Positions 6,736 through 13,585 of a stretch of 18,221 nucleotides of DNA are shown in pieces. Numbering within the stretch: the stretch's first letter is position 1; each line of letters opens with the position of its first letter. This stretch comes from CAKOSP01 sp964404455 (GTDB lineage Bacteria; Bacillota_I; Bacilli_A; RF39; UBA660): positions 1 through 18,221 of the forward strand of contig CAYOJY010000015.1 of the NCBI GenBank assembly GCA_964404455.1, written 5' to 3'. Below the pieces are notes generated by a model. The model did no database searches. It was not told the DNA's origin and saw nothing but the letters and a program-made list of their open reading frames with translations. The position numbers and the translations under genes are program-made.

Positions 6736-6799
6736 GAAAAAAGGCACCGTAGCACCTTTATTCCCCATTGTGCAATTCAGCACCATGGAATTTCATTAC
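6736..6799 (-). ncRNA. Candidate small non-coding RNA (~64 nt)
   Basis: A TTTACA-N17-TATAAT promoter (6834-6806) is followed by a short GC-richer segment unlike the surrounding AT-rich DNA. It holds two hairpins. One spans 6788-6765 (CCATGGTGC with GCACAATGG, one mismatch, 6-nt loop). The second is a strong terminator at 6759-6737. No open reading frame with a ribosome binding site fits. The predicted transcript runs from about 6799 to the U-run. I do not recognise it as 6S, SRP RNA, tmRNA or a known riboswitch. It lies directly upstream of sigE on the same strand, so it could also be a prematurely terminated sigE leader. Confidence 0.5.
6737..6759 (-). terminator. Strong intrinsic terminator with UACG tetraloop
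   Basis: On the minus strand AAAGGUGC pairs with GUGCCUUU (8 pairs including two G-U wobbles) around a UACG loop closed by C-G, a UNCG-type very stable tetraloop. It is followed directly by a run of six U. It ends the candidate small RNA and any read-through from the broken small ORF upstream. Confidence 0.75.
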
Positions 6800-6805
6800 A
6801 TATAA

Positions 6806-6834
6806 ATTATAACAAATAGTTATAGTTTTGTAAA
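6806..6834 (-). promoter_or_regulatory. SigA-type promoter for the candidate small RNA
   Basis: TTTACA (6834-6829), a 17-base spacer and a perfect TATAAT (6811-6806). Transcription would start near 6799 and meet a strong terminator about 60 bases later. Confidence 0.6.
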
Positions 6835-6877
6835 TATGCAACTCACTATTATTTTATTCATTTACAAATAAATAATA

Positions 6878-7058
6878 CTATTTAATTTTTTCAAAATATG
6901 TTACATCTATTCCAGTATATTGATAAAATCTAGCATTTCGCAGAAAAGTTGAATACTTAGATCCCGTCTTTCCAATTACGACCTTTTTAGATAGTCTATT
7001 TAATATTTTCTTTGAATATTTAAATTTTAATAAGATTTTTTGTATTATTTGTCTCCAC
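6878..7058 (-). pseudogene. Small ORF with strong start signals but apparent +1 frameshift
   Basis: A perfect AGGAGG (7069-7064) sits five bases before a GTG at 7058, just downstream of a promoter. In the GTG frame translation stops after 12 codons. The next frame is open for 59 codons, to a TAG at 6878, but has no usable start codon. Removing one A from the A6 run near codon 7 would join the start to the long frame, giving a ~60-residue very basic protein (KYSKKILNRLSKKVVIGKTG in the middle). This may be a recent frameshift, a sequencing error in a homopolymer, slippage, or a 12-codon leader peptide. I do not recognise the protein. Confidence 0.4.
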
Positions 7059-7078
7059 GCTAACCTCCTGTTACAAAT

Positions 7079-7106
7079 ATTATACCAAAGATATACTTAC
7101 TGTCAT
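7079..7106 (-). promoter_or_regulatory. SigA-type promoter of the small broken ORF
   Basis: ATGACA (7106-7101), a 16-base spacer and a perfect TATAAT (7084-7079). The predicted start is only a few bases before the AGGAGG site at 7069-7064, so the leader is very short. Between here and the rpsI terminator (7107-7196) I see only AT-rich DNA with a CGAATTA direct repeat (7142-7158). Confidence 0.55.
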
Positions 7107-7196
7107 AAATTCTTTTTAAGATTATCTGTGTATTATGCGTACGAATTAGAACGAATTACGAGATATATTAAAGCACACAAACTCTTTAAGCACAAT

Positions 7197-7221
7197 AAAA
7201 AAGCACGATTTCTCGTACTTT
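7197..7221 (-). terminator. Intrinsic terminator of the rplM-rpsI operon
   Basis: A 9-bp stem (7221-7213 with 7208-7200 on the minus strand, one G-U pair) closes a GAAA tetraloop and is followed by a U-run. It starts 17 bases after the rpsI stop. This is a textbook Rho-independent terminator. Confidence 0.85.
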
Positions 7222-7237
7222 GCAAAAATGCGGTTTC

Positions 7238-7657
7238 TTATCTTTTAGAAAATTGAGGTGCTCTACGAGCTTTTTTAAGTCCATATTTTTTTCGTTCTTT
7301 AATTCTGGCATCTCTGGTAATAAAACCTGCTTCTTTTAATATTTTACGATATGAATCTTCTCTTTCTTGATCAGTATTAGCATCAAATTCTAATAATGCT
7401 CTTGTTATTCCCAATCTAATTGCTCCAGTTTGACCTGAAAAACCGCCGCCGGTTACAGTAACTTCAATATCAAATCTATTTTCATTATCAGTAACCACTA
7501 ATGGTTGTTTTAAATCCATAACTAAGGTTGCGTATGGCATGTATGCATTAACATCAACACCATTAATTGTAATATTACCTGTACCGCCTGTAATTTTTAC
7601 TTGAGCAATTGAAGCTTTTCTTCTTCCAGTTGCTGTCCAACTTTGTTTTTTTGCCAT
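7238..7657 (-). CDS. rpsI: 30S ribosomal protein S9
   Basis: A 139-residue S9 protein. GRRKASIAQV near the start, TGGGFSGQTGAIRLGITRAL in the middle and the C-terminal KKARRAPQFSKR tail are diagnostic; the SKR terminus contacts P-site tRNA in the ribosome. A short N-terminal MAKKQSWTATG is slightly longer than in minimal S9 proteins. The start has a strong AGGAGG site that contains the rplM stop codon, nine bases after the end of rplM, so the two ribosomal genes are co-transcribed as in most bacteria. A terminator follows directly. Confidence 0.98.
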   Translation of the reverse strand: MAKKQSWTATGRRKASIAQVKITGGTGNITINGVDVNAYMPYATLVMDLKQPLVVTDNENRFDIEVTVTGGGFSGQTGAIRLGITRALLEFDANTDQEREDSYRKILKEAGFITRDARIKERKKYGLKKARRAPQFSKR

Positions 7658-7666
7658 GTTATCCTC

Positions 7667-8098
7667 CTAATTAATTTCCATTACTTCTGGTTTTTGAGCT
7701 TGATGTTTATGATTTTCATCTTTATAAACAAATAATTTTCCAGCCATTGCTCGCCCTAATCTATTGTGAGGAAGCATTCCTTTAATAGCTCTTTCAAGCA
7801 TTTCTTCCGGATATTTTTCAAGCATAACTTTTGCTGTTCTTTCTCTTAACCCACCAGGATATCCACTATGATTATAATATATTTTTTTGTTTAATTTATC
7901 ACCAGTTAAATTTACTTTACTAGCATTAATAATTATAACAAAATCGCCACAATCAATATGAGGAGTATAAGTAACCTTATGCTTTCCTCTTAATAAAATA
8001 GCCGCTTTGGTAGCAATGCGACCAAGATTTTTTCCTTCCGCATCAATTACATACCATTTTCTTTCTACAGTTTCTTTTTTTTGCATAAATGATTTCAT
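7667..8098 (-). CDS. rplM: 50S ribosomal protein L13
   Basis: A 143-residue L13 protein, the usual length. Motifs include RKWYVIDAEGKNLGRIATK, LLRGKHKVTYTPHIDCGDFV, a KIYYNHSGYPGGLRERTA stretch and MLPHNRLGRAM. The ATG at 8098 is chosen because AAAGGA lies six bases upstream; an ATG five codons earlier overlaps that site. It is the first gene of rplM-rpsI, downstream of truA in the order conserved in Bacillota. A near-perfect promoter lies 80 bases upstream, leaving a ~70-nt leader that could fold and mediate L13 autoregulation, as known for Bacillus L13 leaders. That regulation is inference here. Confidence 0.98.
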   Translation of the reverse strand: MKSFMQKKETVERKWYVIDAEGKNLGRIATKAAILLRGKHKVTYTPHIDCGDFVIIINASKVNLTGDKLNKKIYYNHSGYPGGLRERTAKVMLEKYPEEMLERAIKGMLPHNRLGRAMAGKLFVYKDENHKHQAQKPEVMEIN

Positions 8099-8176
8099 AT
8101 TTTTTCCTTTCATTAATCTAATAAATTATCTTTCCCACAGATTTTATAAAAGATTAAATAAAATGTACCAGTTACA

Positions 8177-8205
8177 ATTATATGCAATTAAATGTATTTT
8201 GTCAA
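8177..8205 (-). promoter_or_regulatory. Perfect-consensus SigA promoter of rplM-rpsI
   Basis: TTGACA (8205-8200), exactly 17 bases, then TATAAT (8182-8177), the strongest promoter seen in the window and fitting for ribosomal genes. The ~70-nt leader (about 8170-8099) has short complementary pieces (AATCT with AGATT, ATCTTT with AAAGAT) next to the ribosome binding site, so an L13-binding leader is possible. The rest of the truA-rplM gap (8206-8370) is featureless AT-rich DNA. Confidence 0.85.
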
Positions 8206-8370
8206 CACTTTACAACCTAAAAAGGTTAACAATAATATGTAAATTATATTTACTTGTATTTTAAATAGCGGATTCAACAATTTTATCCATTATTTTATAT
8301 CTTTATTTCATTTAATGTTTTATCAGTAAAATTGGTTCAATAATATTAAGTTAATAATTATTATTATAAT

Positions 8371-9078
8371 TTAATATTTAATAACATTTAAATATAGTCC
8401 ATTTGGGGGAACTGTGGATAATTGTTTGGAAATTTCAGGATTATCAATCATTTTTTTTATTACTTCTGGTTCTATTTTATTTTTTCCTACATCTATTAAG
8501 GCACCAACTAAGTTTCTAACCATGTATCTATAAAAACCTATCCCTATAAAACTAATTACTATTTTTGAACCCCATTTTTTTATCTTTACTTTATAAATAG
8601 TTGTTTGATAATCACTCCTTTTTCCAGAAGTGAAATTTTTAAAATTATGAGTTCCAACAAAATATTTTGCAGCTGTTTTAATTTTTTTAATATTTATTTT
8701 TTTTCTTAAATAATAATAGTAATTTTCATCATCATGGCAATTATAACTTATTTTATAACTATATTTTTTTTCTTTTACACTATATCTTGCATGAAAATCC
8801 AAAGATACTTTTTTAATACTTTTTATTTTTATATCCTTTATTTTACTATTTAATTCTTTTTTTAAATTAATAATATTGCAGTCCACATCAAAATGAGCAG
8901 TTTGATTTTGGGCATGAACACCTTTATCAGTTCGGCCTGCTCCCTTAATTTTGATATCTTGTTTTAAAACTTCTGATAATGCTGTTTCCAGTTCTTTTTG
9001 AACAGTTCTAACTTTTGACTGTCTTTGAAAACCGTAAAATTTTGATCCATCATAACTAAATCTCATTAAATATCGCAT
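8371..9078 (-). CDS. truA: tRNA pseudouridine(38-40) synthase TruA
   Basis: A 235-residue pseudouridine synthase. FSYDGSKFYGFQRQ, GAGRTDKGVHAQNQTAHFD with catalytic D51, FHARYSVKEKKYSY, GTHNFKNFTS and the YRYMVRNLVGALIDVGKNK segment are all present. It modifies uridines 38-40 in the anticodon arm of many tRNAs. The ATG lies four bases after the nrdG stop, with a weak GGAATG upstream, so it is translated as the last gene of yvcK-whiA-nrdG-truA. It also keeps the common Bacillota position upstream of rplM-rpsI, although those genes have their own promoter here. The protein is rich in Lys and Tyr, as expected from the base composition. Confidence 0.97.
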   Translation of the reverse strand: MRYLMRFSYDGSKFYGFQRQSKVRTVQKELETALSEVLKQDIKIKGAGRTDKGVHAQNQTAHFDVDCNIINLKKELNSKIKDIKIKSIKKVSLDFHARYSVKEKKYSYKISYNCHDDENYYYYLRKKINIKKIKTAAKYFVGTHNFKNFTSGKRSDYQTTIYKVKIKKWGSKIVISFIGIGFYRYMVRNLVGALIDVGKNKIEPEVIKKMIDNPEISKQLSTVPPNGLYLNVIKY

Positions 9079-9082
9079 TTTT

Positions 9083-9583
9083 TCATTCCATATACTTGAT
9101 TATTTTATTTTTCATTAAGCTTTTTTGAACATCAATTATTCTTTGATTTTTACTTCCTCGATATTTTGTAGAATAGCTTAGTTTTTTGAGTTCAAAAGGT
9201 CCGTCGATTAAGACATCAAGATATCGCATTATTTCTTTATAAATAGGATCCATCTTTAATAATGATTCATATAAAAATCCAGTATAACACCAGGTATTAT
9301 AGCCTTTTTCTTTAGCGTATTTTATTATTTCTAATAAAGCTTTTGGTTGAAACATTGGATCTCCCCCAGAAAAAGTTATACCATCCTGATTTTCCAATTT
9401 ATCAATCATTTTAAAAACATCGCTTGTATCTAATTCTAATCCTGTATTAAATTTTTGAGTTTCTGGATTATGACATTCCTGACAATTATGACTGCATCCC
9501 TGAAACCAAATAACCGCTCTTAAACCATCACCATCTACAATACTGTCTGGTTGAATTTTTGAAGCTAAAAATACTTTACTCAT
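9083..9583 (-). CDS. nrdG: Anaerobic ribonucleotide reductase activating protein (radical SAM)
   Basis: A 166-residue radical-SAM enzyme with C30-x3-C34-x2-C37 in FQGCSHNCQECHNP, an SAM-binding FSGGDPMFQP motif, LDVLIDGPFE, and RGSKNQRIIDV near the end, the NrdG signature. It uses a 4Fe-4S cluster and S-adenosylmethionine to install the glycyl radical on class III reductase NrdD, which makes deoxyribonucleotides without oxygen. This fits an anaerobic host. Its start overlaps the whiA end by 8 nt with AGGTAGGT upstream. nrdD is not in this window, which is unusual because the two are commonly adjacent. Pyruvate formate-lyase activase is longer and less likely. Confidence 0.93.
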   Translation of the reverse strand: MSKVFLASKIQPDSIVDGDGLRAVIWFQGCSHNCQECHNPETQKFNTGLELDTSDVFKMIDKLENQDGITFSGGDPMFQPKALLEIIKYAKEKGYNTWCYTGFLYESLLKMDPIYKEIMRYLDVLIDGPFELKKLSYSTKYRGSKNQRIIDVQKSLMKNKIIKYME

Positions 9584-10484
9584 TAATACTACCTACCTTT
9601 TTATGTTTATTTATCATTTCATTAATTTTAATAAATTGATGATTTATTCCTGATTTTCCTATTTTATATTTTGTTTCAAGAGATATAATATTAGCAAGTT
9701 CTACATAAGATGATTCAGGATATTTCTCTCGCATGTTAATTAATATTTTGGTTTTTTCATCTAATAATAACATTAAATCATTATCCTTTAAATATTGAAT
9801 ATCATTTAATTGTTTTAATCCTGTTTGAATTGTTTTTTCTTGATTAGCGATTTCACAATTATTTAACCGATTAACCATATTTTTATGATCGCGATATATT
9901 CTTATGTCTTCAAAATAAAATAATGAGTTAATAGCTTTAAACATTTTTATTAAATCACTTATCTCTTCTGATGATTTTAAATATGTTACATATTTTGAAT
10001 CTCTTTTAATAACCTTTGCATTAAAATTAAAGTCTTCCAATAGTTGCATGATAAAATTTGCATCAATTTCATTTAAACAAGGGAATTCTAAATGATAGCC
10101 ACTGGTTTTAGGATCAGATATAGTTCCTACAGCTAAAAAAGCACCTTCTAAAAATGCTGTTTTTTCTTCAGACGAAGCATCTTTAATATTATCATAATTT
10201 AAATCACTTTTAATATGATCTATCTTTTCTTTTATTTCCAGTATATATATTTGTTTAATTCGAAATCTTTTTTGAATTCGAATCATTATTTTGGGTTGAA
10301 CACCATATACTTCTTTTAAATTTAAATATATTTTTCTAATAACCGAAGCATTTTCAGAAGTAACAATAATGCTGGAATTAAATTTACCAATTAAGCGCAA
10401 ATATGCTAAAGTCTCTGCTCTTTTTTCTAAATTATTTAATTCAAATTTAGACAATTCTTCTTTTAGCATAGTTGTAAAAGTCAT
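9576..10484 (-). CDS. whiA: WhiA, LAGLIDADG-fold DNA-binding regulator
   Basis: A 302-residue protein close to the usual WhiA length (~315). The N-terminal part carries EKTAFLEGAFLAVGTISDP and GYHLEFP, the degenerate LAGLIDADG homing-endonuclease fold seen in all WhiA proteins. The C-terminal part has the conserved MREKYPESSYVELANII helix-turn-helix and GKSGINHQF. WhiA controls division and sporulation genes in actinobacteria; in Bacillus it affects division and chromosome segregation with less clear DNA targets. The start overlaps the yvcK stop in ATGA, and GGAG lies five bases upstream. Co-transcription with yvcK is conserved in Bacillota. Confidence 0.96.
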   Translation of the reverse strand: MTFTTMLKEELSKFELNNLEKRAETLAYLRLIGKFNSSIIVTSENASVIRKIYLNLKEVYGVQPKIMIRIQKRFRIKQIYILEIKEKIDHIKSDLNYDNIKDASSEEKTAFLEGAFLAVGTISDPKTSGYHLEFPCLNEIDANFIMQLLEDFNFNAKVIKRDSKYVTYLKSSEEISDLIKMFKAINSLFYFEDIRIYRDHKNMVNRLNNCEIANQEKTIQTGLKQLNDIQYLKDNDLMLLLDEKTKILINMREKYPESSYVELANIISLETKYKIGKSGINHQFIKINEMINKHKKVGSINE

Positions 10485-11431
10485 TTTTGCTCCATCATGT
10501 ATGAAAAAATTAAATATGCTGTTTTTAAAGAATCATGGCGATATAGCTCATTTTCAATAATTAATAATTCGTCATCAATAACTTTTTTGTTCATATGCTT
10601 TAGTTCACTTTTATCTAATAATACAAATTCTTTTTGTTCTTCTGTTAAATACTTTTGATATAGATTTTCATTCGTTTGTCTTTCATTGGCAACAACAACA
10701 TCAATACATGGTTCGCCAATCTTTTTTTCTAATATTTTTATGTGGTCACTTACTTTAAATCCATCTGTTTCCCCCGGTTGAGTAAATAAATTACAAACAT
10801 ATAATTTTTTTGCCTCAGCCTGCGCAATATATTTATTTAATTTTTTATCTACTAAATGAGGCATAATACTAGTAAATAGACTTCCGGAAGCAAATATAAT
10901 TAAATCTGCATTATCAATTGCTTGATATACTTTAGGATTTACTTTAAATTTTTTATCATATTGAATATCCATAATAATTTCTTTACTTTTAGTTATTTCA
11001 TTTTCTCCTATAATTTTTTTATTATTTTTAGTTATGCCGACTAAATTAACTGAATCTTCTGTTAAAGGCAAAATATTCCCTTCAATATCTAATAACTCAC
11101 AAAAAATAGGAACAGCTTTGTCAAAGGATTCGTTTAAATCTAATAAGGCCGTTAATAATAAATTTTTAATTGAATGATTACCAATAGTGCAAGATTTTGT
11201 AAAACGATAATTCATTAATGTAATTATTTTGGAATTGCAATTTGCCATTGAAAGTAAGACTTTGGAAATATCCCCAACCGCAGGTATATTCATTTCTTTT
11301 CGTAAACGACCACTGCTCGTGCCGTTGTCAGCTACACTTACAACAGCAGTTATTTCTAAAGGGAATAATTTTAGTCCTTTTAATAATTGAGACAATCCAC
11401 TTCCCCCGCCAAAAATTACTATTTTTTTCAT
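10481..11431 (-). CDS. yvcK: YvcK/CofD-like gluconeogenesis and cell-shape factor
   Basis: A 316-residue protein of normal family length. It opens with a nucleotide-binding IVIFGGGSGLSQLLKGLK loop, followed by VSVADNGTSSGRLRKE and PAVGDISKVLLSMA, the conserved core of YvcK/CofD-like proteins. In Bacillus YvcK binds UDP-GlcNAc and is needed for growth and normal shape on gluconeogenic carbon sources, linking metabolism to wall synthesis. GGTGA lies four bases before the ATG. whiA follows with a 4-nt overlap. The usual upstream partner rapZ (yvcJ) is missing: the preceding genes are ftsE-ftsX-M23, separated by a terminator. No strong promoter is evident in the 55-base gap, so partial read-through may feed it. 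Confidence 0.96.
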   Translation of the reverse strand: MKKIVIFGGGSGLSQLLKGLKLFPLEITAVVSVADNGTSSGRLRKEMNIPAVGDISKVLLSMANCNSKIITLMNYRFTKSCTIGNHSIKNLLLTALLDLNESFDKAVPIFCELLDIEGNILPLTEDSVNLVGITKNNKKIIGENEITKSKEIIMDIQYDKKFKVNPKVYQAIDNADLIIFASGSLFTSIMPHLVDKKLNKYIAQAEAKKLYVCNLFTQPGETDGFKVSDHIKILEKKIGEPCIDVVVANERQTNENLYQKYLTEEQKEFVLLDKSELKHMNKKVIDDELLIIENELYRHDSLKTAYLIFSYMMEQK

Positions 11432-11466
11432 TTCATCACCAAATTTAGTTTAACATAATTTTAGTT

Positions 11467-11505
11467 AAAAAGAAACACAATAAGGCCTAGCCAAACCATT
11501 GTGTT
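11467..11505 (-). terminator. Terminator whose loop carries the stop codon of the M23 hydrolase
   Basis: On the minus strand AACACAAT (11505-11498) pairs perfectly with ATTGTGTT (11481-11474), with two more G-U pairs. An inner GGC/GCC stem has the TAG stop codon of the hydrolase as its 3-nt loop. A T-rich tail follows (11473-11467). Because the hairpin begins before the stop codon, translating ribosomes would cover it, so termination could depend on when ribosomes release. Confidence 0.7.
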
Positions 11506-12695
11506 CTTGAATAAAACCAACCACCTTTTTTAGGATATCCAGGCGGTTCAATACTCCTGGCAACCAGTGTTGAATAATCTTTATAATCCGATAAGTATTT
11601 TCCTTTAGCAATCCCAAAATGAAGGTGAGCACCAGTTGTACATCCATCATAACCGCCCAGACTTTTACGAGTTGATCCTCCTCCTACTTTACCAATTATG
11701 GTATTAGTGTTTACTATATCTCCGACTTTCACATTAATTGTCAACAAGTGAATATAAGAAACTGTATAATTTACTCCCGCTACATTTGAATAAACATATA
11801 CTTTATTTCCTCCACATGAAGATCTTACTGTTATTGCAGCAACAAGCCCAGAAGAAGCAGCATATACTGGTGTTCCTTCGGTAATTGCTAAGTCTATCCC
11901 ATTATGATACCCACTAGAACGCCATCCAAAAGGACTACTTACATAAGCTTTAACCAAAGGTTTTATCCAAGTTCTACTGCCAGCAACCTTTATACAATCA
12001 TCCAAATTTTCTTTTTCTTTACAACCAATGCTGACATAATAGTCAATTAAGACTTTTTGATTTTTAATTTCATCATTAATATCTTCTGTTATTTCGGTTA
12101 AAGATGCTAAATTATTATTTAAATCATTAATTTTATTTTCATAAAAAGTAATATCTTTTTCTAATTGATTCTGATATTTCTTTAAATTTAATTCTTCTTT
12201 TTGATTATCTTCAATTAGTTTTTCTAATTCTTTAACTTTATCACCGTTATATTTAATCAATATATCAATAGCATCTTGTCTCATAATTAATTCGGTTGTA
12301 GAGCTTGCTCCAGTTACATACTCATAATAAGAATCATTATTTTTTAAAAGTTCATAAAAAACTATTAATTCTTTGGCTTTTTCACTTAATTCATCTATTC
12401 TTTTATTTGATTTTTCAATGTTATTTTTAGCAAGAGCAATGTTGGATTCAGATTTTTCTATATTATTCTTAGCTGTAGTAATATCATTTTTTTTAGTATT
12501 TATTTGAGATTTAGTATAATTTACTGAATTATCATTTTTCTTTTTTTGATCTTGCAATGCTTTAAGGTTATCCCTTAAATCCGCTAATGTTTTAGGTTCA
12601 TTTTTCTTAGCAGCGTCAACAACCGTAACATTTGATATGAACAAAACTATGATTAAAAAAATTCGTAATGAATAATTTATAAATTTTTTTATCAT
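11487..12695 (-). CDS. Secreted coiled-coil M23 peptidoglycan hydrolase, FtsEX partner (PcsB/CwlO/EnvC-like)
   Basis: A 402-residue secreted protein: signal peptide (residues ~1-28, cleavage near VDA-AK), a long coiled coil (~33-215), then an LytM/M23 domain (~245-375). Metal and active-site residues are intact: H264 and D268 (HNGID), H316 (YIHL), H357 and H359 (AHLHFG). FtsEX pulls on the coiled coil of such hydrolases (PcsB in pneumococcus, CwlO in Bacillus, EnvC for amidases in E. coli) to activate wall cleavage during division or elongation. Its start overlaps the ftsX stop in ATGA, strong support for that partnership. Four cysteines (C225, C234, C294, C352) could form two disulfides, uncommon in Gram-positive exported proteins. 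An intact catalytic domain suggests it cuts the wall itself. Confidence 0.92.
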   Translation of the reverse strand: MIKKFINYSLRIFLIIVLFISNVTVVDAAKKNEPKTLADLRDNLKALQDQKKKNDNSVNYTKSQINTKKNDITTAKNNIEKSESNIALAKNNIEKSNKRIDELSEKAKELIVFYELLKNNDSYYEYVTGASSTTELIMRQDAIDILIKYNGDKVKELEKLIEDNQKEELNLKKYQNQLEKDITFYENKINDLNNNLASLTEITEDINDEIKNQKVLIDYYVSIGCKEKENLDDCIKVAGSRTWIKPLVKAYVSSPFGWRSSGYHNGIDLAITEGTPVYAASSGLVAAITVRSSCGGNKVYVYSNVAGVNYTVSYIHLLTINVKVGDIVNTNTIIGKVGGGSTRKSLGGYDGCTTGAHLHFGIAKGKYLSDYKDYSTLVARSIEPPGYPKKGGWFYSRTQWFG

Positions 12696-13585
12696 ATTTT
12701 CAAATATCTCCTTACGGCTTTTATACTACCAAACATTCCAACAATAGTCCCGATTATTATTAAAATTCCCGCTACTGAAAAAATAAATTCTGTTGGTTTA
12801 AGTAACACTATCATATTATTAAATAACGCTCCATCATAATGTGTATATAAAATTATATATCCGTAAATTGTCATACAAATAGGCACTATTGAGCCTAATA
12901 AACCAATAATAAATCCTTCAAAAATAAATGGTAATTTAATGGTTGTGTTAGATGCTCCAACAAGACGCATAATTTCTATTTCTTCTCTTCTGGAAAAGAT
13001 GGTTAACTTAATTGTATTATTAATTAAAAAGGCGGTTATTAATATTAACATAATTACAATTACAATAGTTATTTTTTGAACTACAGCAAATACGGAAATA
13101 ATTGATTCAACCATTGACTCGCCATATTTAACCGTTTCAACATTATCAATTGCTTTAATATATTCTGCTACTTTTGTTAAATCCTTTACATCTGTTACTT
13201 TAACAATAAAAGAATCTAGTAGCGGATTTTCTTCTAAATAATTAAGGACTGTTTTAAATGTATCTGAATATTCAATCATTTCGTTTTTCCATTCATCCTT
13301 AGTTTTTAATTTTACTGTACTGACTTTAGAAATTTCTTTTATTTCTACTTCTATATTTTTCAATTCTTCTTCTTGAGTATCTTTATTAACATATACTACA
13401 ATACTAAGTTCATCTTCAATAATTTTAGTTGTATAGTTTATATTAGCGGCCGCAATTAAAGAAATCGATACTAGAATTAATGTAATCATTACACACAAAA
13501 TAGCAGCAATACTTAAACTAAAATTTCGAACAATGCTTTTAAAAGAATCGCGTAAACTTCTAATTAAAATTCTAATTGCTTTCAT
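12692..13585 (-). CDS. ftsX: Cell division permease FtsX
   Basis: A 297-residue type-VII ABC permease. A cytoplasmic N-terminus (IRILIRSLRDSFKSIVRN) leads to TM1 (~22-47), an extracellular domain (~48-160) that would hold the hydrolase coiled coil, then TM2-TM4 (~165-190, 217-245, 265-288). The cytoplasmic SRREEIEIMRLVGASN motif between TM2 and TM3 is the coupling segment to FtsE. The start ATG at 13585 is preferred: it lies inside the ftsE end (14-nt overlap) with AAAGGAAG upstream and gives the normal FtsX length. The open frame extends 17 codons further but would lengthen the N-terminus atypically. It works with FtsE to relay division state to the periplasmic hydrolase encoded next. Confidence 0.95.
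   Translation of the reverse strand: MKAIRILIRSLRDSFKSIVRNFSLSIAAILCVMITLILVSISLIAAANINYTTKIIEDELSIVVYVNKDTQEEELKNIEVEIKEISKVSTVKLKTKDEWKNEMIEYSDTFKTVLNYLEENPLLDSFIVKVTDVKDLTKVAEYIKAIDNVETVKYGESMVESIISVFAVVQKITIVIVIMLILITAFLINNTIKLTIFSRREEIEIMRLVGASNTTIKLPFIFEGFIIGLLGSIVPICMTIYGYIILYTHYDGALFNNMIVLLKPTEFIFSVAGILIIIGTIVGMFGSIKAVRRYLKI

Noticed and set aside
8007..8264. Plus-strand ORF antisense to rplM and its leader
   Set aside because: It covers the rplM start and promoter, has no ribosome binding site and no recognisable sequence.
11465..11650. Second minus-strand frame inside the M23 hydrolase
   Set aside because: Out-of-frame shadow of the catalytic domain with no independent start signals.
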